Assembly (NCBI RefSeq): GCF_007097395.1
Contig: NZ_VKDC01000004.1
Coordinates: 248,001-312,000, forward strand
Reading direction: 5' to 3'
Length of the DNA stretch: 64,000 nt
Source of the DNA: Fulvivirga sp. M361
GTDB taxonomy: Bacteria > Bacteroidota > Bacteroidia > Cytophagales > Cyclobacteriaceae
The notes beneath the pieces are model-generated. The model saw only the letters and a list, made by a program, of their open reading frames with translations, was not told the DNA's origin and did no database searches. Both the position numbers and the translations under genes were made by a program. This document shows positions 20,674 through 28,746 of the stretch, in pieces; position 1 is the first letter of the stretch, and each line of letters starts with the position of its first letter.

Positions 20674-20916
20674 ATGGATAACTATAAAACACTTTCCATC
20701 CAATTATTGATCTTCAGGACCGATATTAAAACCAGGAAAAAGGCAAAAATGATCAAACCACTTTTTGACCATCACAGACTGATCAATAGCTGGTCTGTGG
20801 ACACGGAAGATATAGACAATGTATTAAGGATTGAGGCCCGTAATGGGATCGGTGAAAACGATATTATCTACCTTCTAAAAACATGCGGCTTTCATTGCGA
20901 GCCGCTGGAAGACTAG
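20674..20916 (+). CDS. HMA-like ferredoxin-fold small protein
   Basis: An 80-residue product (from the ATG at 20674, MDNYKTLSIQLL). It has a beta-alpha-beta-beta-alpha-beta pattern like heavy-metal-associated domains: IFRTDIKTRKKAKMIKPLFDHHRLI, SWSVDTEDIDNVLRIEA, IIYLLKTCGFHCEPLED. The metal-binding CxxC loop of true copper chaperones is absent, so metal transport is unlikely. It is the last gene of the sigma-factor operon. An upstream in-frame ATG at 20635 lies inside the preceding gene and is rejected. Confidence 0.65.
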   Translation: MDNYKTLSIQLLIFRTDIKTRKKAKMIKPLFDHHRLINSWSVDTEDIDNVLRIEARNGIGENDIIYLLKTCGFHCEPLED

Positions 20917-21148
20917 CGTCTGGTCAATGCTAAACTGACGTATTGGGTTAGATGATGTAACTCTATTTGCAGTGTTGGAAAGTTCTCGATCAGTCAGCAA
21001 CAGGTAAGGGGCAGAGGGCGTAGAGCAGAGGATAAATTAAAGTAATAAAAACGGGTCATTTTGCCTACTGATTATCGCCTACTGCCGACTTTAATAGTTT
21101 ACCGCCCTTTGAGCATTGACACAACACTAGTGTGCTCTGACCGGGTTT

Positions 21149-21628
21149 CTATTCATCTCCTTTTCGAGGGTTTGGGTCTTTATAGGTCTGGTCTACCATG
21201 GGGCCTGTTTTCATTCCTCCCAGCAGGTGAAGATGCAAATGGAATACGGATTGCCCGGCATCTTCATTGGTATTGATAGCTAACCTGTAACCCGTTTCTG
21301 CGATGCCATATTGCTTGGCAAGGTCCCTGGCCACAAGAAACATCTTGCCTACCAGCAAGGCATCATCATCTTTCAAATCGTTGATCGTGGCGATCCGTTT
21401 TTTGGGTACGATGAGGTAATGTACAGGAGTTTGCCTTCTAAGGGGTACAAAAGCGATGATCTCTTCATCTTTATACACTACTTCGGCGGGCAGTTCTCCA
21501 TCCCATATCTTTTCAAAAGGGGACTTCACGGCCAATTTAGCCATTTTCTTCTGTTGATAGACTTCAGACTGGCCCCGGGCAGATACTGTGAACATTACCA
21601 GCAGGACGATCAGGTAAAACTTTCTCAT
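21149..21628 (-). CDS. HIT-family protein with signal peptide
   Basis: Residues 35-159 form a histidine-triad domain: YKDEEIIAFVPLRRQTPVHYLIVPKK, the conserved NDL helix region and the catalytic HLHLHLL triad (His130, 132, 134). HIT hydrolases act on nucleotides such as AMP-lysine or adenylated compounds and are usually cytosolic. Here the first 20 residues (MRKFYLIVLLVMFTVSARGQ) look like a cleavable signal peptide, so the enzyme is predicted periplasmic. The start is not ambiguous because the HIT domain begins well after residue 30. It is monocistronic by position. Confidence 0.85.
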   Translation of the reverse strand: MRKFYLIVLLVMFTVSARGQSEVYQQKKMAKLAVKSPFEKIWDGELPAEVVYKDEEIIAFVPLRRQTPVHYLIVPKKRIATINDLKDDDALLVGKMFLVARDLAKQYGIAETGYRLAINTNEDAGQSVFHLHLHLLGGMKTGPMVDQTYKDPNPRKGDE

Positions 21629-22097
21629 CTTTAAAATTCAGTTTTTTTTAAGGTGAATGCACGTTAATGTCAATTGTTTACTCCTTAGTGTCCTCTATGA
21701 GAGAGGTGAAGAAAATGACAACACTCCGTTGAAAACAGTAATTCCTCCTCAGCCCTCTCGTAGAGGACTCTGAGAAAGGTGAAGTGATCTTAATAAAAGT
21801 ACGCTGTCTACTTCTGTTTTCACGGAGTGTTATTTATATCTATAAAGTACACCACTTTATACACCTTATTACACAGCCTCATAAAAGTGCATCAGATAGA
21901 ATTAAGACTTAGTTTATGAACCGATGCAGTATATTTATAGCAATGCCGGGATTATTCAGGTGGTGAGGGATAGTTGAAAATGGAGCGATTAAAATAAAAG
22001 CCGCTACAAATGGTCGGGTATCGACAAGCCCGACCTAAGTAAGAACCGGATAATCTCATCTACGAGCTAATGACTAAAACAATTAAAGTAAACGCTT
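21629..22097. other. Intergenic region with part of the dispersed repeat
   Basis: 469 bases between divergent genes. It contains the CCTCAGCCCTCTCGTAGAGGACTCTGAG hairpin element in part (21741-21780), a shorter degenerate piece near 21690 (CCTCTATGAGAGAGG), and no convincing ORF. The rest is AT-rich and likely carries the promoters of the HIT and DUF1080 genes. Confidence 0.55.
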
Positions 22098-22850
22098 ATG
22101 AAACAGCTGAGTACAATTCTCCTCCTGGTAGCAACAGTTTATGCCTGCAAAACAGAGCAACAAACGGAATCCCAAACGAATTCCGAAACGCTCAACGATG
22201 CTGAAGTGAATGACTGGATCTATCTTTTTGACGGTACCAGCACGAAAGGTTGGAGAGCTTATAACGGTGAGGCACTGCCGGAACAGTGGGTAATAAAAGA
22301 CGGAGCGCTGACTTTTGATACTGAAAAGAAGCTCGAATCTGAGCATAAAGGAGGAAAGGACATCATTTATGGCGCTGAGGAATTTGACAACTTTGAACTT
22401 TATTTAGAGTGGAAAGTACCCGAAGGGGGAAACAGTGGTATCTTTTATCATCTGAAAGAAGGGTATAACAGCCCACCGGAAGTTAGTCCTGAATACCAGC
22501 TATTAGATGATCTTAAATGGGAGGAAATCAATAATGCGACATTAGAGGAATGGCAAAAAACGGCGGCTGATTATGCCATGTATGTTCCGGATAGCACGAT
22601 AAAAATAGTGAAGCCTGCCGGAGAGTGGAATACCTCTAGGATCCGTTTTACACCGGAGCTGGCAGAGCACTGGCTGAACGGCAAAAAAGTGCTATCTTTT
22701 GTGCCCTGGTCTGATGATTGGTATAAAAGAAAAGCAGCAGGAAAATGGAAGGATTCCCCTGATTATGGAAAGTTTAAGACCGGCTACATCGGGCTGCAGG
22801 ACCATGACAGCCCCCTATGGTTTAAAAATATAAAGATCAAAAAACTATAA
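22098..22850 (+). CDS. DUF1080 (3-keto-disaccharide hydrolase domain) lipoprotein
   Basis: The 250-residue product has a lipoprotein signal (LLLVATVYAC) and a DUF1080 concanavalin-like beta-sandwich: WIYLFDGTSTKGWRAYN, EQWVIKDGALTFD, FELYLEWKVPEGGNSGIFYH, PEYQLLDD, GEWNTSRI and a C-terminal GYIGLQDHDSPLWFKNIKIK. DUF1080 proteins include 3-keto-disaccharide hydrolases acting on sugars oxidised by Gfo/Idh/MocA enzymes. That fits the next gene, which starts 12 bases later and encodes such an oxidoreductase. Cell-envelope location is predicted. Confidence 0.88.
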   Translation: MKQLSTILLLVATVYACKTEQQTESQTNSETLNDAEVNDWIYLFDGTSTKGWRAYNGEALPEQWVIKDGALTFDTEKKLESEHKGGKDIIYGAEEFDNFELYLEWKVPEGGNSGIFYHLKEGYNSPPEVSPEYQLLDDLKWEEINNATLEEWQKTAADYAMYVPDSTIKIVKPAGEWNTSRIRFTPELAEHWLNGKKVLSFVPWSDDWYKRKAAGKWKDSPDYGKFKTGYIGLQDHDSPLWFKNIKIKKL

Positions 22851-22862
22851 CCTACCGGGAAA

Positions 22863-24206
22863 ATGAAAAGGAGAGAATTCATAAAAGACACGGCCGCATT
22901 AACATCAGTAGCTTTACTACCAGCATCCGTTTTGGCACTTTCGAAAGATGGAAAATTAAAAACAGCTCATATTGGTGTTGGAGGTATGGGAATGGAAGAC
23001 CTTAAAGCCATTTCATCTCATCAATCAGTGGTCGTTACTGCCTTGTGTGACGTGGATTCAAATGCTTTGGCTGCAGCTAAAAAGTTACATCCCAATGCAA
23101 AAGCGTATTCTGATTACAGAAAAATGCTGGAAGAGATAGGCAATGCCATAGATGCTGTGTTGGTATCAACTCCGGATCATACCCATGCACCGGCCTCTAT
23201 GAGGGCCATGGAAATGGGCAAGCCCGTATATTGTCAAAAGCCACTTACCCACCATGTGTCGGAAGCAAGGGCGATGGCTGAATTAGCCAAAGAAAAAAAT
23301 CTGGTGACCCAAATGGGTATCCAGGTGCATTCCTTTTACGATTATAAGTTAGCCACCTTACTTATCCAATCAGGTATCATAGGCAAAGTCAGTACAGTAC
23401 GGGCCTGGTCTCCTAAAAACTGGGGCTATGACGGTCCGGCCCCACAGGGTAGTGACCCTGTCCCTGAGCATTTGGACTGGAACCTTTGGCTTGGAACCTC
23501 TTTAAAAAGGCCTTATAAAAAAGGCATTTACCATCCGGGCAATTGGAGGAAATTGCTGGATTACGGTTGTGGGACCCTGGGAGATATGGGGGTGCATATT
23601 TTTGATACTCCATACAATGCACTGCAACTGGACGTTCCCGAAACCATTAAAAACAGTTGTAGAAAACCCACAGGTTTTGGATATCCGGAAAATAATGTGG
23701 TCACTTACGAATTTCCCGGTACGAGATACACCACGGATACTTTAAAATGGGTCTGGTACGATGGACAAGGAGCGCCGAATGTGCATGAAGACCTCAGTTT
23801 GCCCAATAAGGAAAAGGTCCCTGAACAAGGGGCTATGTTTGTCGGCGAAAAAGGCAGGTTGCTGCTACCACACTTTATGGAACTCCCCAGGCTGATAGTA
23901 GATGGAAAATATAAAAATATAGATGCAGAGATATCAAAAATTGAAACTTCCCAAAAGTTAGGAACACCCATCCGAAATTACGATACAGAAGGCCCTAAAC
24001 ATTATCACCAGTTCGTGGATGCCTGCCTTGGAAAGGGGGAATGTAGCGCGCCCTTCTCTTATTCCGCCAGATTAACGGAGGTGATACTTTTGGGGGTCAT
24101 TGCCGGTCGTTTTCCAAATAAGACTTTACATTGGGACAGCCAGACGGCAAAATTTGCGGAGCCGGAAGCAAATCAGTTTTTAGATGCTCCATATAGAGAT
24201 TTTTAA
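22863..24206 (+). CDS. Gfo/Idh/MocA family oxidoreductase, exported
   Basis: A 447-residue NAD(P)-dependent sugar oxidoreductase. The N-terminus (MKRREFIKDTAALTSVALL) looks like a Tat signal with an RR pair. The Rossmann part reads TAHIGVGGMGMEDLKAIS, VTALCDVD and VLVSTPDHTHAP; MGKPVYCQKPLTHHVSEAR is the typical EKP-like motif with Gln replacing Glu. The C-terminal GLDYGCGTLGDMGVHIFDTP-type segment is the GFO_IDH_MocA C domain with the active-site Asp/His. It is cotranscribed with the DUF1080 gene; together they probably oxidise and cleave a disaccharide or glycoside in the periplasm. The substrate is not known. Confidence 0.9.
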   Translation: MKRREFIKDTAALTSVALLPASVLALSKDGKLKTAHIGVGGMGMEDLKAISSHQSVVVTALCDVDSNALAAAKKLHPNAKAYSDYRKMLEEIGNAIDAVLVSTPDHTHAPASMRAMEMGKPVYCQKPLTHHVSEARAMAELAKEKNLVTQMGIQVHSFYDYKLATLLIQSGIIGKVSTVRAWSPKNWGYDGPAPQGSDPVPEHLDWNLWLGTSLKRPYKKGIYHPGNWRKLLDYGCGTLGDMGVHIFDTPYNALQLDVPETIKNSCRKPTGFGYPENNVVTYEFPGTRYTTDTLKWVWYDGQGAPNVHEDLSLPNKEKVPEQGAMFVGEKGRLLLPHFMELPRLIVDGKYKNIDAEISKIETSQKLGTPIRNYDTEGPKHYHQFVDACLGKGECSAPFSYSARLTEVILLGVIAGRFPNKTLHWDSQTAKFAEPEANQFLDAPYRDF

Positions 24207-24263
24207 TCCATTGGGGAAAAAAACTCATCTTAAGTGAGCCCGTACCACAGTAACCACTTCTGT

Positions 24264-24340
24264 CAAACAGTCGTTTGTGTTTCATAAGTGATAGCTATCA
24301 CTGTAACCGGCTGGCTCACATGGATCGAAACGTTTTATCC
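24264..24340 (+). repeat. Dispersed structured repeat, copy 3 (divergent)
   Basis: AAACAGTCGTTTGTGTTTCA, TAAGTGATAGCTATCACTG and a degraded GGCTGGCTC segment match the left and central parts of the copies at 24.8, 32.1, 36.3 and 37.1 kb. It lies about 60 bases after the oxidoreductase stop. Confidence 0.6.
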
Positions 24341-24498
24341 CCCCTGATCATAGGATGTTCTGCGACCAGAAGGGAAATATTACAAAATGGTAAACAATGC
24401 CTGATAATAATATTAACTCAAGAATAAGATGCTATTTTAACCTTGGAGCAATTTGCTTTATCATTTGATATATTCTAACTATCGGAATTGGAGAAGAG

Positions 24499-24801
24499 TT
24501 GACTGTCCTGATAGTGCTAGTTTTCAACCTTCTGGTTTTTTGGAAACTAAAGAATCTCGGACAAATAAATTCACTTCGATGGATAACACTAATTTCAATT
24601 CTAACAACTTTTTCTTTTTTCGTAATCCAGTACCAATATCGAAAAATTGTTGATTGGAGTTGCATTAAACTTATTTCTGACTCACAAGCTAATACCAGTT
24701 ATCTCTTGACAACACTTTTGTTTTCAATTCTAACCTGGGAACTCGGAATTGGGCTGATTAATAGAAACCTGAAGAGGACTATCGGTCGCACGGTTGATTA
24801 A
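24499..24801 (+). CDS. Small hypothetical membrane protein
   Basis: An open frame from a TTG start encodes about 100 residues with three hydrophobic segments (near residues 2-15, 27-43 and 65-85). No family is recognised. It is flanked on both sides by copies of the dispersed repeat, and its composition is AT-rich. It may be a real small integral membrane protein or chance; the start codon is weak. Confidence 0.4.
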   Translation: MTVLIVLVFNLLVFWKLKNLGQINSLRWITLISILTTFSFFVIQYQYRKIVDWSCIKLISDSQANTSYLLTTLLFSILTWELGIGLINRNLKRTIGRTVD

Positions 24802-24809
24802 AAATAAAA

Positions 24810-24895
24810 CAAACAATCGCTTGTGTTTCACAAGTGATGGCTATCACTAAGGCCTCCCGGCCGACACGCACGGATCAGAATATTTTATCTCGTTC
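24810..24895 (+). repeat. Dispersed structured repeat, copy 4
   Basis: AAACAATCGCTTGTGTTTCA with CAAGTGATGGCTATCACT, then the GGCCTCCCGGCC palindrome and GGATCAGAATATTTTATCTC. It matches the left and central part of the family. Confidence 0.75.
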
Positions 24896-25414
24896 AGGAA
24901 CAAAGCCCTCTGGTAGCCTTACCAAAAAACCTCAAGAAGGTTTACAAAGACTTTTTTGAAGTTCTTTTATAGAAAAGTTATCAAAAACTCGAAGCAGGTG
25001 TTCCTCATTACTAATCGGAAAGAAGAAATAAGGTTGCTACGCTGCACTTGACCAAAAGTCTTGAAAAAATTAAACCTGTCTGACTATCAGCAAGAAAGAG
25101 CGTGGCCAACCATAAGGCCAGGATACCGAGAGAAAGTTAGTGGATTGGCAAAAGGGAGTAATCTCCAAAATGCACATCGCTCAAAGTGTCATCACGTGCT
25201 CAAATGTCAAAATTTTGTAGTATCTTATCCGCTTTCACGCATTGATATTCACCAGCGCCTTCCATGAAACAGTACTTCATGGCATTTACTTTTTGGGTCC
25301 CCCTGGCAGAAACCGTTAGGGCTTCGGATAAGCTGGTAAGTATGCTGGCAAAGTCAAAAAAGGTTCGCCTTAATTAAATATTCTAATCAAAAACAGGTCC
25401 CTCAAATAGATTAA
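24896..25414. other. Intergenic region, possible tiny ORF only
   Basis: The 519 bases before the sensor-regulator gene hold no convincing gene. A 37-codon frame at 25264-25377 (MKQYFMAFTFWVPLAE...) and a 68-codon TTG frame at 25061-25267 exist, but neither shows a recognisable motif and I do not call them. Confidence 0.5.
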
Positions 25415-28351
25415 ATGATGTTAATATCATGTAAATACTATACCATAAGAAATTGGGTCATTTTTATTTTATTCTCTCCGCTATTCGCTTTTGGTCAATA
25501 TGATCCGTTAGGTTATCCCAAAATCACCAACTACACAAAAAATGTCTACCATGCTGCCATGCCCAACTGGGATATTACCTCAGATGCCAAAGGCAACCTA
25601 TTTATTGGCAATGATTACGGGCTAATGAATTTCGATGGTCACAACTGGAACCTACTACTTCAACCGGACAACAGAACGATCATCCGGTCTCTCAAAATAA
25701 CACATGGAGACACACTTTTCATAGGTGCACAAGGAGATTTTGGCTATATGCTTAAAGACCAACTAGGTCGCCAATCTTTCCACTCACTGGTACCTCTGTT
25801 AGAAAAAAATGTCAATTCCTTTGGAGATGTCTGGAGCATATTTGAAAAAGACGGGTTCGTTTATTTTCAAACACATGCTGCCATTTATGTTTTCAAAGAC
25901 AATAAAATAATGGCACATATTCCGAAGCATGAATTTTCCTACGCCGCAAAGCATGCGAATAAGATTTTGATCATGGACCAGGGATACGGGTTATGTGAAC
26001 TGGAGGATGGAGAGATCCGGCTGATCCCCAACGGAGAAAAGCTAAAGCATATCGTCTTAAAATTTATTCTGGACCTCAAAAGCCAGGGATTGCTTCTGGG
26101 CACTATGAGCGATGGGTTTTTCTTATTTAAAGACGGGCAGCTTTCTCCATGGGAAACGGAAGTTTCTTCTTATATGAAAACTACCTTGTCAAATGTCTGT
26201 CTATCACTGTTTGATGGCACCTATGTACTTGGCACAGCGGGCAAAGGTCTCATCTTTTTTGATCGTAATGGCAGAATTATCAAAAAAATAGACAAGCGTC
26301 ATGGCCTGATCAACAACACCGTGAACCACCTCTATGAAGATAACAATTACCAACTCTGGGCAGCTTTAAATAATGGTATTGCACATATTGAACGCAGTTC
26401 CAATTTCTCCTATATAGACGAAAGAAGTGGACTGATCGGAGCAGCCTATGCTTTTTTAGTACATGATGAAAAACTCTACATAGGTACCAGCGAAGGATTG
26501 TTTTACAGCGATTTCTCACGGGATACGCAGGTATTGGACTTTAAAATGATTGCGGGGTCCTCCGGGCAAATTTGGAGTTTGGACCTGCTGGATGGTATGA
26601 TCTGGGTAGGGCACCATTTAGGCGCTTTCATCTTAGACCGCGAAACGCTCATCCCCATAAATACCTCCGAACAGGGTGCCTGGATGTTCGAGCATCCTCC
26701 CGGCCGAAACGACCTTATTATACAGGGATCTTATCAAGGCATCTTCCTACTCGAAAAAGTAAATGATACGTGGCAAACCAAAACAAAAGTGCATGGGTAC
26801 GCCCAAACCGCACGAGAATTCCAGTTCGATCCGGACGGGTCACTTTGGCTCACACACGGATACAAAGGCATCTACAGGATGAAACTATCCGATACGTATG
26901 ACACCATCGTGTCTCAAAAATTGTACACACAAAAAGAAGGGCTCCCCTCCGATCTTTTTAATAACATTTTCAAAATTGACAATGAAATCATTTTCGGAAC
27001 CCAACAAGGGGTATACCTATACGACCACGCGCAGGATTCCATGTTAAGAAATGACTATTACAAGGGTACTTTAGGTACTTCAAACCTGGTCAGGCGGCTA
27101 AAAAACACGCCGGACAACAACCTGTTTTTCATCTCAGGATATGACAACACGGACCAAATTGGATTTATTCACAACCAATTCTCCGGAAAAGAAAAAAAAG
27201 TAGAAGTACCATTTCAATTACTGCGTGGAGAACTGATCCCCGGATTTGAAGCCATAGAGTGGGTCGATGATCAAACACTACTTATCGGCACAAAAGATGG
27301 GGGTGTCCTATATCGAAAAAGCTATTCTCGTAATTACCACCAGCCTTTTTGCACCCAGGTGTCTAAGGTGTACTGTACAAACAAGAATGACTCCATTATA
27401 TATGGAGCAAATCACCTGGCTATCGATACGACCCGGAGGACCGGTCATCAAGTACTCCCTTTTGAAATGAATGCATTGAGATTTACCTATAGCGCTACTT
27501 TTTTCGAAAGGCCTACCTACACGCTGTTCCAAAGCAAGCTGGAAGGAGCTGACAGAGACTGGAGCCAATGGTCACAGGTCACTTCCAGAGGCTATAACAA
27601 TTTAAAACCGGGCAAATATACCTTTCGCGTCAGGGCAAAAAATATATATGACCTTACCGGCCGGGAAGCAAAATTTACCTTTGAGGTCCTGCCGCCCTGG
27701 TACGCTTCTACCACTATGAAGGTCCTATACCTTGGTGCATTCCTTGTGTTTATAAGTTTTGCGCTTTGGTATAGGAACAAGCGGATCTTTCAATCGACGG
27801 AAGCACAGACACAAAACAACCACGAGCAGCTTCGGAGACAGCAGGAAGCCTATCAAAAAGAAAAGCTGATGATTGAAAACCAGATCTTCAAACTCAAAAC
27901 AGAGAAGCTGCAATCGGACGTTAACTTCAAGAGCAGGGAACTGGCCTCTTCAACCATGCACATGGTACAACTGAACGAAACAATTATCCATCTCCAGGAT
28001 CAGATCAAAAAGATTTCTACCCTGGCCAGAGATTCCGTAAAAGAACATCTGGAAAAAGTAATTCACGCCATGAGTGACATACTCCATGGGGAGCAACACT
28101 GGGAGAGCTTCGAAATGCACTTTAACGAGGTCCACAACAACTTCATCTACAGGTTGAAAGAAGCGTACCCTGACTTATCTGCCAGAGAGCTTCGTCTCTG
28201 TGCCTACTTAAGAATGAACCTGTCGACCAAGGAAATTGCCCCTCTCATGGGCATTTCATTACGTGGAATAGAAGGGTTAAGGTATAGAATAAGAAAGAAA
28301 ATATCCGTTGATGGCAATGATAATCTGACTGATTTTATTGTCAAGTACTGA
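25415..28351 (+). CDS. Beta-propeller sensor with LuxR-type HTH (one-protein membrane regulator)
   Basis: The 978-residue product has a signal sequence, two sets of Reg_prop beta-propeller repeats (short blades such as GNLFIGNDYGLMNFDG and LYIGTSEGLFYSD, residues about 40-640), a Y_Y_Y domain (about 690-760, KPGKYTFRVRAKN), one transmembrane helix (about 768-786), a coiled coil (about 800-880) and a C-terminal LuxR-like helix-turn-helix (ARELRLCAYLRMNLSTKEIAPLMGISLRGIEGLRYRIRKK). It lacks kinase and receiver domains, so the periplasmic ligand signal would act directly on a membrane-tethered DNA-binding domain. Relatives of this layout regulate polysaccharide use. It lies directly upstream of a secreted GH26-like protein, its most likely target. 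Confidence 0.88.
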   Translation: MMLISCKYYTIRNWVIFILFSPLFAFGQYDPLGYPKITNYTKNVYHAAMPNWDITSDAKGNLFIGNDYGLMNFDGHNWNLLLQPDNRTIIRSLKITHGDTLFIGAQGDFGYMLKDQLGRQSFHSLVPLLEKNVNSFGDVWSIFEKDGFVYFQTHAAIYVFKDNKIMAHIPKHEFSYAAKHANKILIMDQGYGLCELEDGEIRLIPNGEKLKHIVLKFILDLKSQGLLLGTMSDGFFLFKDGQLSPWETEVSSYMKTTLSNVCLSLFDGTYVLGTAGKGLIFFDRNGRIIKKIDKRHGLINNTVNHLYEDNNYQLWAALNNGIAHIERSSNFSYIDERSGLIGAAYAFLVHDEKLYIGTSEGLFYSDFSRDTQVLDFKMIAGSSGQIWSLDLLDGMIWVGHHLGAFILDRETLIPINTSEQGAWMFEHPPGRNDLIIQGSYQGIFLLEKVNDTWQTKTKVHGYAQTAREFQFDPDGSLWLTHGYKGIYRMKLSDTYDTIVSQKLYTQKEGLPSDLFNNIFKIDNEIIFGTQQGVYLYDHAQDSMLRNDYYKGTLGTSNLVRRLKNTPDNNLFFISGYDNTDQIGFIHNQFSGKEKKVEVPFQLLRGELIPGFEAIEWVDDQTLLIGTKDGGVLYRKSYSRNYHQPFCTQVSKVYCTNKNDSIIYGANHLAIDTTRRTGHQVLPFEMNALRFTYSATFFERPTYTLFQSKLEGADRDWSQWSQVTSRGYNNLKPGKYTFRVRAKNIYDLTGREAKFTFEVLPPWYASTTMKVLYLGAFLVFISFALWYRNKRIFQSTEAQTQNNHEQLRRQQEAYQKEKLMIENQIFKLKTEKLQSDVNFKSRELASSTMHMVQLNETIIHLQDQIKKISTLARDSVKEHLEKVIHAMSDILHGEQHWESFEMHFNEVHNNFIYRLKEAYPDLSARELRLCAYLRMNLSTKEIAPLMGISLRGIEGLRYRIRKKISVDGNDNLTDFIVKY

Positions 28352-28746
28352 TCTCTATACAAGAAAAAAGTCCTTTATGAGCCTCAAAACAAGCTATCCT
28401 CAAATTTTGAGTAGTAAAATCGTAGTGCCATAGTGTTCTTGTTGTATCCCTATTTTATGTTTTCCCTTTGATCAGGCTTTACTTTGACCTTATGAAATTT
28501 CCTTGACAGGGAATTAATGCATGGATTAAAACGAGCGCAAGTTTTTATGCCAGGCCTCCCAGAGGCCCTCACCCCAAAAGACAGGTAGAAAATGATCTGC
28601 CCTGGTCATCGATTGCCAAAGCAAGCTTACCAACAGTTTTTATTACAAGGATACTATCCTTACGAATGGCGCTGTGTCTGTTTGCAGCAAGTAATCCATT
28701 TTCTCCTGTCTTTTCACAGATTGAATTACACCAAATCCTAACATCT
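28352..28746. other. Intergenic region upstream of the GH26-like gene
   Basis: About 395 bases without a gene if the GH26-like protein starts at 28747. A short GGCCTCCCAGAGGCCC piece near 28552 resembles the centre of the dispersed repeat but is too short to call. The region probably holds the promoter of the GH26-like gene. Confidence 0.5.

Noticed and set aside
25061-25267. 68-codon frame with TTG start
   Set aside because: No family resemblance and composition not clearly coding; treated as intergenic.
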